This document shows positions 1 to 9,450 of a stretch of DNA of 64,000 nucleotides, one piece after another. The translations under genes were made by a program, and so were the position numbers. The number at the start of each line of letters is the position of its first letter. The first letter of the stretch is position 1. The notes beneath the pieces were generated by a model that saw nothing but the letters and a program-made list of their open reading frames with translations, did no database searches and was not told the origin of the DNA. The DNA comes from Streptomyces sp. MRC013 (GTDB lineage: Bacteria > Actinomycetota > Actinomycetes > Streptomycetales > Streptomycetaceae): assembly GCF_023614235.1 (NCBI RefSeq), contig NZ_CP094264.1, positions 620,001 through 684,000 on the forward strand, written 5' to 3'.

Positions 1-1566
1 GGACATGCCGTAGAAGACGTCTCCGCCGTCCTCCTTCGGCTTCACCGGGTCGTCCGCGAGGGACAGCTCGTACCCCTCCGTGAGGTCGATGCCCTTGAAG
101 TCGACCGGCTCCGGCGGGGTGGCGGGGGCACCGTCCGGGGACGGGGTGCCGCCGGCGCCCGCGTCGGCGCCCGTACCGGCGTCCTCGCCGGCCCGGTCGC
201 CCTCCTCCCTGCCGGTGGTGTCCGCGGAGGCGGGCGGGGTGTCGGGCGTGCCGGAGGCGGCGCCCTGCGCCTGGCCGGTGGGGTCGGTCCTCCCGTTCAG
301 GAGGGCGTACGCGGTGGCGCCGCCCGCGACGGCGAAGGCGACGACCGCGGCGGTGGCGATCAGCGCGGCCCGGGACCTGCGCTTCGGCGCGGGCGCCGGT
401 GCCGGGGCGGGCGCGCCGGGGCCGTACGGCGCGGCGCCGACGGTCGGGTGGGCGTACGGGTGCGGCGGGGGCGTGGGGGCGTGGCCGGGGCCCGCGACGG
501 GCGGGGGGCCGAAGCCCTGCGGCGGCGCGGACGGCGCGGCGTGGGCGGTGGCGGAGTGCGTGGGGGCGGGGGTCGCGGGACCGGTGGCCGGGGCGCCGGA
601 CCCGGCGGGCGGCGCGGCCGGCGGGGGCGGCGTCGTGGCGGCGGCCGGGGCCGGGGCGGCGGTGCGGGTGGTGATGTCGGCGGCGACGGCGCCGGGCAGC
701 CATTCCTCGGGACGGCGCAACGCGGTCTGGTCGCTGGCCCGGTGGCACATCGTCAGCACCTCGGCGACGGACGGACGGACGGCCGGGTCCTTCGCCAGGC
801 AGCGGGTGACCAGCTCGCGCAGCCGGTCGGGGAGCCCGTCCAGCGAGGGCTCCTCGTGCACGATGCGGTAGAGCACCCCGTGCGAGGTGCCCTCGCCGAA
901 CGCGGGGCTGCCCAGCGCGGCGTACGCGGCGACCTGCCCGAGCGCGAACACGTCGGTCGCGGGCGTCACCGTGCTTCCGGCGGCCTGCTCCGGCGCCATG
1001 AAGGCAGGCGTGCCGACGGTGACGCCGCTGCTGGTGAGCGACGTGGCGTCGGCGGCGCGGGCGATGCCGAAGTCGATGACGCGCGGCCCGTCGGCGGCGA
1101 GGAGGACGTTGCCGGGCTTCAGGTCGCGGTGGACGATGCCCGCGCCGTGGATGACCTGGAGGGCCTCGGCGACGCCGGCGACCAGCAGCAGCACCGTGTC
1201 GACGGGCATCGGGCCGTGCTTCTGGACGGCGTCGGCGAGGGAGGGGCCGGGGACGTACGCGGTGGCGAGCCACGGCTCGCGGGCGTCGGTGTCGGCGTCG
1301 ATGACCGGCGCGGTGTAGAGGCCCTGGACGCGCTGCGCGGCCTGGACCTCCCGGGCGAAGCGGCGCCGGAACTCGGCGTCCTGTGCGAAGTCGGGCCGGA
1401 TCACCTTGATGGCGACGGGGCGGCCGCCCGGCGTGTACGACAGGTAGACCTTGCCCATGCCGCCGGCGCCGAGACGCGCCGCGAGCCGGTACCCCGCGAC
1501 GGAACGCGGATCGTCCCCCTCCAGCGGCTGGAAGACGGTTCCCCCATGGTGCTGACCACCACTCAT
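1..1566 (-). CDS. Serine/threonine protein kinase with extracellular C-terminal domain (partial, runs off left edge)
   Basis: Membrane-anchored eukaryotic-type kinase, predicted to phosphorylate Ser/Thr on partner proteins in response to a signal sensed outside the cell. The ATG at 1564-1566 follows an AGGAG box (1577-1581). The glycine loop GAGGMG lies at residues 33-38, the ATP-binding lysine (AIK) at 54, the catalytic loop HRDLKPGN near 145 and DFG near 165; GTPAFMAPEQ is the activation-segment end. After the kinase domain comes a long Ala/Pro/Gly-rich linker, one hydrophobic segment at roughly residues 395-420, then a Thr/Pro-rich outer region ending in an acidic stretch that is still open at base 1. 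The C-terminal sensor domain is therefore incomplete here and its ligand cannot be guessed. The kinase assignment itself is secure. Confidence 0.95.
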   Translation of the reverse strand, partial: MSGGQHHGGTVFQPLEGDDPRSVAGYRLAARLGAGGMGKVYLSYTPGGRPVAIKVIRPDFAQDAEFRRRFAREVQAAQRVQGLYTAPVIDADTDAREPWLATAYVPGPSLADAVQKHGPMPVDTVLLLVAGVAEALQVIHGAGIVHRDLKPGNVLLAADGPRVIDFGIARAADATSLTSSGVTVGTPAFMAPEQAAGSTVTPATDVFALGQVAAYAALGSPAFGEGTSHGVLYRIVHEEPSLDGLPDRLRELVTRCLAKDPAVRPSVAEVLTMCHRASDQTALRRPEEWLPGAVAADITTRTAAPAPAAATTPPPPAAPPAGSGAPATGPATPAPTHSATAHAAPSAPPQGFGPPPVAGPGHAPTPPPHPYAHPTVGAAPYGPGAPAPAPAPAPKRRSRAALIATAAVVAFAVAGGATAYALLNGRTDPTGQAQGAASGTPDTPPASADTTGREEGDRAGEDAGTGADAGAGGTPSPDGAPATPPEPVDFKGIDLTEGYELSLADDPVKPKEDGGDVFYGMS

Positions 1567-1698
1567 CGATCCATGTCTCCTGAAAAGGCCCCACCGCGCG
1601 CGGTGTGTTGCGTGAACGGCACTGCGGTGCCGGACCCGCACCCTATCCAAGCGGGACGCCGGGGCTCCACGCGCGAGCGGACGCGGTATGCACTCCTC

Positions 1699-2354
1699 GT
1701 GGACGGTACGAGAGCGGGCGAGACCGCAGCGGCCCCTTCCCCTCCGGCGCCGGTCGCCGGCCTGCTGCTCGCGGCGGGCGGCGGCAGGCGGCTCGGGGGC
1801 GGCCGAAGGCCCTGTTGGAGTACGGCGGGCGGCCGTTGGCGGAGCACGCGGTGACCGCGCTGCGGGCGGCCGGGTGCGGGCCGGTGCACGTGGTGCTGGG
1901 CGCCGCGGCCCGGGCCGTGCGGGAGGGGGCGGACCTCACGGGGTGCGTGCTGGTGGAGAACCCGGAGTGGGAGCGGGGCATGGCCTCGTCGCTGCGGGCG
2001 GGCCTGGCGTCGCTGGCGCCCCGGGCCGCGCCGGGCGGCGGCACGGGCGCGGCGCTGGTGGTCCTGGTGGACCAGCCGGGGATCGGCGCGGAGGCGATGG
2101 CGCGGGTGGCCGGGGCGTACCGGGGGCGCGGCTCGCTGGCCTCGGCGTCGTACGGCGGGAGGCGCGGGCACCCGGTGCTGCTGGGCGCGGACCGGTGGGC
2201 GGGGGCCGCGGCGGGCGCGGAGGGCGACCGGGGGGCCCGGGCCTACCTGCGGGCGCACGAGGGGGAGATCACCCTGGTGCCGTGCGGGGACGTGGCGGAT
2301 CCGTACGACATCGACACGGTGGCGGACCTGGAACGCCTCCGGGGAGAGGGGTGA
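1699..2354 (+). CDS. MobA-like NTP transferase family protein (one-base frameshift)
   Basis: Nucleotidyltransferase of the MobA/MocA type, which uses CTP or GTP to modify molybdenum cofactor or a related substrate. The N-terminal signature GLLLAAGGGRRLGG is read from a GTG at 1699 in one frame; the continuation RPKALLEYGGRPL, the VLVDQPG motif and the C-terminal part lie in another frame ending at 2354. Adding one G to the five-G run at 1795-1799 restores the canonical RLGGRPKALL signature and gives about 218 residues, the usual family length, so a sequencing error or very recent mutation is more likely than an old pseudogene. No clear Shine-Dalgarno precedes the GTG, so the start is uncertain. 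It sits alone between the kinase and a gene-free stretch; no xanthine dehydrogenase or CoxG-type partners are in view. Confidence 0.75.
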
Positions 2355-2729
2355 GCGGGCCGCGCGGCGCGCGGGGGCCGGGTGCGGTGCCGCCTCGGCC
2401 CGGGGGTCCGGCACCGGCGGGAACGGCGGTGCGGGCGGCACCTGCGGGAAGGCCGTGCGGGGGCGGGGCCGCAGACCGTGAACCGGCCGCGGTCCGCGCC
2501 GGACCCGGCGGCGGGGCCTCCGCGGACGGCGGGCGGCGGGACCGCGCCCCTTCCGGCGGCCTCCCGGACGAGGGGTAAGCGCTCCCCGCCGCCTCCGTGC
2601 GGGCGGGACCGCGGTTCGCGGGGAGCGGCGCACGGTCGAAGCCGCCGCTCCGGGCGGGGCCGGACGCGCGGGCCGGGGCCGCCCGGCCCTCCGCACCGGC
2701 CCGGGGCGCGGGGCGGGAGGGGCCCGCCG
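2355..2729. other. Gene-free stretch
   Basis: About 375 bases of very GC-rich sequence between the nucleotidyltransferase and a small reverse-strand gene. I see no open frame with family resemblance, no ribosome-binding site with a convincing start, and no strong inverted repeat. Confidence 0.5.
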
Positions 2730-2900
2730 TCAGCGGTCGGTCGCGCGGCTCGGGTCCACGAGCCTCTCCAGTACCCGGCGGACCGCCCGGTAGGCCGTCG
2801 CCGCCGTGTCGTCGGAGGCGTTCTCCTCCTGGTTCCTGGCCCAGTCGCGGGCCGCCCGGATGCGGCGGAGGAGTTCGTCGGCGTCCACGATGTCGCTCAT
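2730..2900 (-). CDS. Small conserved hypothetical protein (56 aa)
   Basis: Short soluble protein beginning MSDIVDADELLRRIRAARDW and ending with SRATDR. It is predicted to be almost entirely helical with alternating Arg/Glu/Asp and Leu/Ala, and has no cysteine, signal peptide or membrane segment. I chose the ATG at 2898-2900 because the acidic, coding-like sequence starts there, although the frame stays open further upstream to 3203; a weak AGGG lies just upstream. Similar short proteins are annotated as hypothetical in streptomycetes, but I do not recognise a named domain. It is divergent from the zinc-ribbon gene starting at 3154, so 2901-3153 should hold promoters for both. Confidence 0.6.
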   Translation of the reverse strand: MSDIVDADELLRRIRAARDWARNQEENASDDTAATAYRAVRRVLERLVDPSRATDR

Positions 2901-3153
2901 GTCCCTACGCCTACCCCGCCTCCGTGCCGCCATGGCAGGGAGGCGGTCCCGACGGCGGTACGCCGGGGGTTCGGCGGGATCGGGCCGCCCGGTGCGCCGC
3001 CGCGTACGCGGGTTCCCGGAGCCGTGGGGCTCCTCCGTCGTGCGCGGGTGGTGCGGCGCGGGTGCCGGAACCCGTCGGGGGAATGGCCGAATGCCCTCCC
3101 CGGCGGGCCCCGGGTGGTGGACGATGGTCGCCGGAACGAAGGGGGCGATCGCC

Positions 3154-4025
3154 GTGGAACAGAACGTGCCGGTGCGCTGCCCGGCCTGCCGCCGCGCGCA
3201 CACGTACGCACCGCCCGTCTATCCGTGCGCCTGCGGGGCTCCCGTCACCCCCGCCCTGGTGGGGGACGCCCCTCCCGAGCCGATCACCCACCGCACCTGG
3301 ACCGACGAGTGGGTCACGGTGCGGTGCGGGGCGTGCGGACGCCGGGACCAGTGGCCGCAGCCTGAGCTGGGCTGCCCGTGCGGCACGGTGCTGCGCCTGC
3401 CGGTCCGTCCGGCGGCCGCACCGCCGCCCCGCCCGTCGGCGCCGGGCGGCCCGGCCGGTGCGGGACCGGAGCCCGGGGACCCGGCCGCGACCGCGGTGCC
3501 CGCCGGACCGCCCGGCGCCGCAGACCAGGGCACCGGCGGCCCCGGCACCCCCTCACCACCGACCCGACCTTCTCCACCACGGGTTTCTCCACCGTGCGGG
3601 CCGCCTCCCCGTACCCGCCGCCTTCCTCCGCCGTCCGCCCCGCCTTCAACCCGGTCACCATCCGCACCGCCCGCGACGTGGTGACCGCCGCCGCCCTCTA
3701 CCTGCGCTGGCTGGGCTTCCGGGAGGTCGTGCAGCCCGAGGAGCGCCGCTCCTCCGTCACCCCGGCCGTCGAGCTGCGCGGCCCCGGGATGGTCGCCCAG
3801 GTCGACCCGACGACCCGTCCGGTGCCGCTGCGCGCCGTGGAGTGCCTGTGGCTGGAGGGGCTCGCCTCGTCGTCGGCCGCCGTGTACTTCTCGCTCGCCG
3901 GGTACGAGGACGCCTCCCGCGCCCGCGCCGACGGCGTCGGCCTGCCGCTGTTCGTCATGGACCTCACCGGCACCCCGCAGCCCGTGAACACCCCCGCCGA
4001 CGACCTCCTCGCGCGCGGGGCGTGA
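3154..4025 (+). CDS. Zinc-ribbon protein with conserved C-terminal domain (one-base frameshift in linker)
   Basis: The N-terminal part, from a GTG at 3154 behind a GAAGGGGG box, carries several Cys pairs: CPAC, CAC, CGAC and CPC within the first 80 residues, forming probable zinc ribbons. A long Ala/Pro linker follows. The C-terminal part (RDVVTAAALYLRWLGFREVV through VFMDLTGTPQPVN-like sequence to 4025) is in another frame and resembles a compact restriction-endonuclease-like or nuclease-fold domain; that fold is a guess. The total from 3154 to the stop is one base short of a multiple of three, so a single missing base in the Pro-rich linker (between about 3435 and 3600) would join both halves into a protein of about 290 residues. 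Two separate genes is possible but less likely because the second half has no start or RBS. Function unknown. Confidence 0.6.
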
Positions 4026-4028
4026 GCG

Positions 4029-4322
4029 ATGCGCGTGCGCCCCGCCCGCCCGGAGGACCTGCCGTTCCTCCAGGACGTCGAACGCGCGGCCGGTGAGCCG
4101 TTCCGCGCCCTCGGCATGGACGCCGTCGCCGACGACGACCCTCTGCCGCTCGACGTCCCGGAGGAGTACCGGGCCGCGGGCCGGGCCCGGGTCGCAGACC
4201 GGGACGGGCGCCCCGTCCCGTACCCGGCCCGGGACCCCGTGGACGGCGCCGCCCACGTCGAGCAGGTCTCCGTGCATCCCGACCGCCGCCCGCGCGTCCG
4301 CATGCGCCGCGACCTGCGCTGA
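4029..4322 (+). pseudogene. GNAT acetyltransferase remnant (C-terminal half missing)
   Basis: The first ~85 residues read like a normal GNAT N-acetyltransferase: MRVRPARPEDLPFLQDVE at the start and a strand ending HVEQVSVHPDRR, the point just before the acetyl-CoA-binding R-x-x-G-x-G/A loop. Instead of that loop the frame runs ten basic residues to a stop. The whole CoA-binding half (about 70-80 residues) is absent and the next gene ends 50 bases downstream on the other strand, so this is a deletion, not merely a frameshift. The ATG lies three bases after the preceding stop, so the gene was probably co-transcribed with the zinc-ribbon gene. No catalytic activity is expected. Confidence 0.7.
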
Positions 4323-4374
4323 CGCAGCACCGGGGGCCGGGGCCCGAAGGCCGGGGGCCGGCGGGGCGGGGAGA

Positions 4375-5997
4375 TCAGGCGGGACGTGCGTACCGCTCGC
4401 GCAGTTCGACCTTGCGCACCTTGCCGCTCACCGTCATCGGGAAGGCGTCCAGGACCTCCACCCGCCGCGGGACCTTGTAGTGCGCCAGCCGGTCGCGGCA
4501 GTACGCGGCGATCTCCTCGTACGTCGGCGGGTCGGCCGGGTCGCGCGGGATCACGCACGCCAGGACCTCCTCCCCGTACCGCTCGTCGGGCACGCCGACC
4601 ACCTGCACGTCGGCGACCTTGGGGTGGCCGTACAGGAACTCCTCGATCTCCCTCGGGTAGACGTTCTCGCCGCCTCGGATGATCATGTCCTTGATGCGGC
4701 CGACGATCCGCACGTACCCGTCCTCGCGCATCACCGCCAGGTCGCCGGTGTGCATCCAGCGGCCCGCGTCGATCGCCTCGGCGGTCCGCTCCGGCTCGTC
4801 CCAGTAGCCGAGCATCACCCCGTACCCGCGCGTGCACAGCTCGCCCGCCTCGCCGCGCGGCAGGGTCGCCCCGCTCACCGGGTCGACGACCTTGACCTCG
4901 ACGTGCGGCAGGACGCGGCCGACCGTGCCGGTGCGGCGCTCCAGGTCGTCGTCGCGGCGGGTCTGCGTGGAGACCGGCGAGGTCTCCGTCATGCCGTAGC
5001 AGATGGACACCTCCGCCATGTTCATCTCGGCGACGACCCGCTTCATCACCTCCACCGGGCACGGCGACCCGGCCATGATCCCGGTGCGCAGGGAGGAGAG
5101 GTCGTACGCGGCGAAGTCCGGCAGGTTCAGCTCGGCGATGAACATCGTCGGCACGCCGTACAGGGAGGTGCAGCGCTCCCGCTCGACGGCGCGCAGGGTG
5201 GCGGCCGGGTCGAAGGAGGGCGCGGGGATGACGACGCACGCCCCGTGGGAGACGGCCGCCAGGTTTCCCATCACCATGCCGAAGCAGTGGTAGAACGGCA
5301 CCGGCAGGCAGATCCGGTCCCGTTCGGTGTAGCCGAGGGTCTCCCCCACGAAGAAGCCGTTGTTGAGGATGTTGTGGTGGGAGAGGGTGGCGCCCTTGGG
5401 GAAGCCGGTCGTGCCGGAGGTGTACTGGATGTCGACCGGGTCGTCGCAGGACAGCAGGGCCTCGCGGGCGGCCGGTTCCTCCGCCCGCTCCGGTGCGGCG
5501 CGGGCGACCAGCGCGTCCCAGCTCGCGTCGCCTATGTACACGGTCTCGCGCAGTGCCGGACACTCGGCGCGCACCCGCTCGACCAGCGCGCGGTAGTCGC
5601 TCGCCTTGTGGGCGAGGGAGGCGACGAGGAGGCTCACCCCGGCCTGGTTGAGGACGTAGGCCAGTTCGTGGGCCCGGTAGGCGGGGTTGATGTTCACCAT
5701 GACGGCGCCGACACGGGCGGTGGCGTACTGGACGAGCACCCACTCCGGGCAGTTGACCGCCCAGATGCCGACCCGGTCGCCCCGCTCCACGCCCGACGCG
5801 AGGAGCGCGCGGGCCAGCTCGTCGACGGCTGCGCCGAACTCGGCGTACGTCCAGCGGCGCCCTGACGGGACGTCGACGAGCGCCTCCCGGTCGGGGAACC
5901 GTTCGACGGTGCGTGCCAGGGCTGCGCCGATCGTGTCGCCGAGCAGGGACGTCCCACCGGTGCCGTGCGCGTACGACGGCCGTGGGGTGCGGGTCAC
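4375..5997 (-). CDS. Long/medium-chain acyl-CoA synthetase (AMP-binding, FadD-like)
   Basis: ANL-superfamily ligase that activates a carboxylic acid with ATP to an acyl-adenylate and transfers it to CoA. 540 residues, the expected length. The P-loop-like motif [12 protein letters not shown] lies near residue 190, YGMTETSP near 335, the hinge region with [21 protein letters not shown] near 415-435, and the adenylating lysine in MTVSGKVRK near the C-terminus. The GTG start (5995-5997) overlaps the TGA of the upstream synthetase (GTGA), with GAGGAGG about ten bases before it, so the two are translationally coupled. The chain [17 protein letters not shown] is typical of FadD-type enzymes. The natural substrate is unknown; the divergent GAF/LuxR regulator at 7759 may control the pair. 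Confidence 0.9.
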   Translation of the reverse strand: MTRTPRPSYAHGTGGTSLLGDTIGAALARTVERFPDREALVDVPSGRRWTYAEFGAAVDELARALLASGVERGDRVGIWAVNCPEWVLVQYATARVGAVMVNINPAYRAHELAYVLNQAGVSLLVASLAHKASDYRALVERVRAECPALRETVYIGDASWDALVARAAPERAEEPAAREALLSCDDPVDIQYTSGTTGFPKGATLSHHNILNNGFFVGETLGYTERDRICLPVPFYHCFGMVMGNLAAVSHGACVVIPAPSFDPAATLRAVERERCTSLYGVPTMFIAELNLPDFAAYDLSSLRTGIMAGSPCPVEVMKRVVAEMNMAEVSICYGMTETSPVSTQTRRDDDLERRTGTVGRVLPHVEVKVVDPVSGATLPRGEAGELCTRGYGVMLGYWDEPERTAEAIDAGRWMHTGDLAVMREDGYVRIVGRIKDMIIRGGENVYPREIEEFLYGHPKVADVQVVGVPDERYGEEVLACVIPRDPADPPTYEEIAAYCRDRLAHYKVPRRVEVLDAFPMTVSGKVRKVELRERYARPA

Positions 5998-7681
5998 CGG
6001 AAGTCCTCCTCGCGGTACTCGCCGGCCGAGCCGTGCGCGGTGCGCTCGCGCAGCTCGACGCGGCGGATCTTGCCGGACACGGTCTTGGGCAGGTCGGCGA
6101 ACTCGACGCGCCGGATCCGCTTGTAGGGGGCGAGGATCGCCCGCGCGTGCGCGAACAGCGCCTTCGCGGTGTCCGGCCCCGGCTCCCAGCCCTCGGCGAG
6201 GACGACGTACGCCTTGGGCACGGTCAGCCGCACTGGGTCGGGCGCGGGTACGACGGCGGCCTCGGCGACGGCCTCGTGCTCCAGGAGCGCGCTCTCCAGC
6301 TCGAAGGGGGAGATCTTGTAGTCGGAACTCTTGAACACGTCGTCGCGCCGGCCCACGTAGGTCAGGTACCCGTCGGCGTCGCGGGCGCCGATGTCGCCGG
6401 TGCGGTAGTACCCGCCCGCCATGGCCTCGGCGGTCCGCTCCGGGTCGCCGTGGTAGCCGGCCATCACCCCGACGGGGGCGGCCGACAGGTCCAGGGCGAT
6501 CTCCCCCTCGCCGGCGCCCGGCTTCCCCGTCACCGGGTCGAGCAGCTCGACGCGGAAGCCGGGGCCCGGCCGCCCCATGGAGCCCGGTTTCAGCGGCTGT
6601 CCGGGGCTGTTGGCGATCTGCACGGCCGTCTCGGTCTGCCCGAAACCGTCCCGTACGGTGACGCCCCAGGCGCGCCGTACGGCGGAGACGACCTCCGGGT
6701 TCAGCGGTTCGCCGGCCGCGACGGCCTCGCGGGGCGGGGTGCGCAGGGCGGTCAGGTCGGCCTGGATGAGCATGCGCCACACGGTCGGCGGCGCGCAGAA
6801 GCAGGTGACGCCGTGCCGGTCCATCTCGGCCATGAGGCGGGCCGCGTCGAAGCGCGTGTAGTTGTGGATGAAGACGGTCGCCTCGGCGTTCCAGGGGGCG
6901 AAGAGGCTCGACCAGGCGTGCTTCGCCCAGCCGGGCGAGGAGATATTGAGGTGCACGTCGCCGGGGCGCAGGCCGATCCAGTACATCGTCGCCAGGTGCC
7001 CGACGGGGTACGAGGTGTGGGTGTGCTCGACGAGTTTGGGGCGGGCGGTGGTGCCGGAGGTGAAGTAGAGCATCAGGGGGTCGGACGCCCCGGTGGGGCC
7101 GTCCGGGGTGAAGGCGGCGTCGGCCGTGTACGCCTCCTCGTACGCGGCCCAGGCGCCCGTCCCCCGGCCGGGGCGCCCACGGCGATGCGGGTGTACTCCC
7201 CCGGCACCCCGTCGAACTTCGCCGTGTCGGCGGCACGGGCGACCACGTGGCGGGCCCGGCCGCGTTCGACGCGGTCCCGCAGGTCGGCCGGCCCGAGGAG
7301 GGGCGTGGCGGGGATGACGACGGCACGGAGCTTCATCGCGGCGAGGGAGGTCTCCCACAGCTCCGCCTGGTTGCCGAGCATCACCACGATCCGGTCACCG
7401 GCCCGCACGCCGTGCGCGTCGCGCAGCCAGTTGGCGACGCGGGCGGAGCGGGCGGACATCTCGGCGAAGGACAGCCGCGTCTCGGCGCCGTCCTCCTCGA
7501 CGATGTGCAGCGCCGTCCGGTCGTTGCCGTCCGCGACGGCGTCGAACCAGTCCAGCGCCCAGTTGAACCGGGCGGGACGGGGCCAGGTGAAGCCGGCGTA
7601 CGCCGCCTCGTAGTCCTCCCGGTGGCGTAGCAGGAAGTCCCGGGCGGCCCGGAACTCCTCGGTCGCGCCGCTACCCGACAT
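5994..7681 (-). CDS. AMP-binding acyl-CoA synthetase, MACS/acetyl-CoA-synthetase-like (one-base frameshift)
   Basis: Second ANL ligase, upstream member of a two-gene operon. The ATG at 7679-7681 follows GAGGAGG. The N-terminal half ([20 protein letters not shown], then [20 protein letters not shown]) reads to about 7166. The rest, with [19 protein letters not shown], the [20 protein letters not shown] block characteristic of medium-chain acyl-CoA synthetases, [19 protein letters not shown] and the C-terminal KTVSGKIRR lysine, is in the neighbouring frame. The gene is one base short of whole codons; a sixth base in the C-run at 7161-7165 repairs it to about 562 residues. All catalytic motifs are present, so the enzyme is probably functional and the shift an error. 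Its stop overlaps the next start by four bases. Confidence 0.85.
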
Positions 7682-7744
7682 CTGTGTCCTCCTCGTTGCG
7701 GGACGGGTTCGCGCCATCGTGTAATCGGTGACACGGGTCTCACT

Positions 7745-7760
7745 ACCCCCGTACGGGGGT
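7745..7760. promoter_or_regulatory. Perfect 16-bp palindrome between divergent genes (candidate operator)
   Basis: ACCCCCGTACGGGGGT is a perfect palindrome in the 77-base gap between the acyl-CoA synthetase operon (start 7681) and the GAF/LuxR regulator, touching the latter's GTG start. Its position suits an operator read by the adjacent regulator or by another dimeric factor. No experimental family consensus is claimed. Confidence 0.35.
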
Positions 7761-8667
7761 GAAGCGGCGGGCGGGGGCGGTGCGCGTGGGCGAACGGCGG
7801 AGTGACACGGCCGAGCTGCGGACGGCGCTGCTGCGGATGCGCCGGGCCACGGGGCTCCCGGTGGCCTTCGGGGGGCTGCTGGAGGGACGGCCCGGGGCGC
7901 GGCTGCGGATCGGGGAGCTGTCGGGCGCGTCGTCCGGAGCGCTGCGCGGGCTGGCGATCGGTTCCGGGAGCGGCCTGGGCGGCCGGTCGATGGTGCTGGC
8001 CCGCCCGTGCGCGGTGACGGACTACCGGGCGGCGCGGCACATCAGCCACGAGTACGACGAGCCGGTCGCCGCCGAGGGGCTGCGGTCGGTGCTGGCCGTG
8101 CCGGTGGTGGTGGGTCACCGGGTGCGGGCGGTGCTGTACGGGGCGCTGCGCGCGCCGCAGCCGCTGGGCGGCCGGGTGCTGGACGCGGCGGTGGCGGTGG
8201 CGCGGGAGATGGAGCAGGCGCTGGCGGTGCGGGACGAGGCGCGGCGCCTCGTGGAGCCGGTGCCCGGGGCCGGGGGGCCGGCGGCCTGCGGTGCGGCGGC
8301 GTGGGAAGCCGTGCGGGAGGCGCACGGGGAACTGCGCGCGCTGGCGCCGCGCATCGCGGACCCGGTGGTGCGCGCCGAGCTGCTGGCGGCGTGCGGGCGG
8401 CTCGCGGCGGCGGACGGCCCGGCCCGGGGAGCGGCGGCGGACGGTTCCGCCCCGGACGCGGGCACGCCGCGGGAGGGGCTGGCACCGCGGGAGGTGGACG
8501 TGCTGGCGGTGGTGGCGACGGGGGCGACCAATGCCGACGCGGCCCGGCGGCTGGGGGTGCGGCCGGAGACGGTGAAGGGGTACCTGCGGTCGGCGATGCG
8601 CAAGCTGGGCGCGCACACGAGGCTGGAGGCGGTGGTGGCGGCCCGACGGGCGGGTCTGCTGCCGTAA
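7759..8667 (+). CDS. GAF-domain LuxR-type transcriptional regulator
   Basis: Predicted DNA-binding regulator of about 302 residues. Residues ~20-150 form a GAF-like sensory module (LRMRRATGLPVAFGGLL through LRSVLAVPVVVGHRVRAVLYG). A helical linker follows (VREAHGELRALAPRI), and residues ~235-300 are a LuxR helix-turn-helix: LAPREVDVLAVVATGATNAD, then AARRLGVRPETVKGYLRSAM. It is divergent from the two acyl-CoA synthetase genes with a short shared intergenic region containing a perfect palindrome, an arrangement that suggests it controls them. There is no phosphoacceptor receiver domain. The GTG at 7759 gives the longest form; a second GTG at about 7780 (MRVGERRSDTAELRT) is equally plausible and would free the palindrome from coding sequence. 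Confidence 0.8.
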   Translation: MKRRAGAVRVGERRSDTAELRTALLRMRRATGLPVAFGGLLEGRPGARLRIGELSGASSGALRGLAIGSGSGLGGRSMVLARPCAVTDYRAARHISHEYDEPVAAEGLRSVLAVPVVVGHRVRAVLYGALRAPQPLGGRVLDAAVAVAREMEQALAVRDEARRLVEPVPGAGGPAACGAAAWEAVREAHGELRALAPRIADPVVRAELLAACGRLAAADGPARGAAADGSAPDAGTPREGLAPREVDVLAVVATGATNADAARRLGVRPETVKGYLRSAMRKLGAHTRLEAVVAARRAGLLP

Positions 8668-8670
8668 GCC

Positions 8671-8760
8671 GGCCCGACGGGCGGGGCTCCCGCCGTGGCC
8701 GGCCCGACCGGCGGGGCTCCCGCCGTGGCCGGCCCGACCGGCGGGGCTCCCGCCGTGGCC
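8671..8760. repeat. Three tandem 30-bp repeats, each a hairpin, just after the regulator stop codon
   Basis: Copies at 8671-8700, 8701-8730 and 8731-8760 differ at one base (position 9 of the first). Each contains CGGCGGG-GCT-CCCGCCG, a perfect stem with a three-base loop (six pairs in the first copy), so the transcript would form three adjacent hairpins three bases after the TAA at 8665-8667. The last 30 bases of the coding region (8640-8670) resemble the unit, suggesting the array grew by duplication from the gene's own 3' end. A terminator or 3'-end stabiliser role is likely; this is inference. Confidence 0.8.
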
Positions 8761-9123
8761 GGCCCGGTGCAGGAGTACGTCGCGGGAGTCCGCCGGGGAC
8801 CACCGCCGGAGGCCGCCGGAGACACGCGCTTCTCCGTTCCTGCTCCTCGGGGGGTGCGGGCCCCGCGCCGGACGGGCGGCCCCGCGCGGGACGCCGAGCG
8901 CCCGCCCGGTCCACCGGTCGGCCCACGGACCGGTCCACCGCGCCCGGACCCGGGCCGGCCGCCCGGCATCCGGCATCCGGCATCCGGCCCGCACCCGCCC
9001 GGGCGACGGTCGTTACCCCCGCGCCCTGCGGGGAACGCGCATCTCATCGAAGAGGGCCGCCGCGCGACCACGCCCGCGAACGGGCGGTACGGCGGCAAGC
9101 GGACGAGCGAGAGGGAACACGCC

Positions 9124-9450
9124 ATGCCCCGAGGCAGCAGCCCGAAGCGGGAGCGGCAGTACGAGCACATCAAGGAAAGCGGCAGGAAGCGCGGCATGTC
9201 CGAGGACCGGGCCGAGGAGATGGCGGCCCGTACGGTCAACAAGGAACGGGCCCGCTCCGGCGAGGCGAAGTCCGCCAGCCGGAGCTCCACCCGGGGGAAG
9301 TCCCCCTCTCAGCGCGGCGGCGAGAAGTCCGGGAACCGCTCGAAGGAGCCGACTCGGGACGAGCTCTACCAGGAGGCGAAGCGGCGGGGGGTCGAAGGGC
9401 GCTCGTCGATGAACAAGGACGAACTGGCCCGGGCGCTGGGCCGCTCGTAG
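9124..9450 (+). CDS. Small basic Lys/Arg/Ser-rich protein with Rho-N-like C-terminus
   Basis: 108-residue hydrophilic protein starting MPRGSSPKRERQYEHIKES. The N-terminal third is helical with mixed charge (GMSEDRAEEMAARTVNKERA), the middle is a disordered Ser/Arg/Lys segment, and the C-terminal 35 residues (TRDELYQEAKRRGVEGRSSM, then NKDELARALGR) match the helix-extended-helix Rho N-terminal/SAP-like fold that binds nucleic acid. Close relatives in streptomycetes are often labelled plasmid stabilisation protein, but nothing here supports a toxin-antitoxin role. ATG at 9124 follows GAGAGGGAA. It stands alone, flanked by gene-poor repeats; a stress or nucleoid-associated role is a guess. Confidence 0.75.
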   Translation: MPRGSSPKRERQYEHIKESGRKRGMSEDRAEEMAARTVNKERARSGEAKSASRSSTRGKSPSQRGGEKSGNRSKEPTRDELYQEAKRRGVEGRSSMNKDELARALGRS

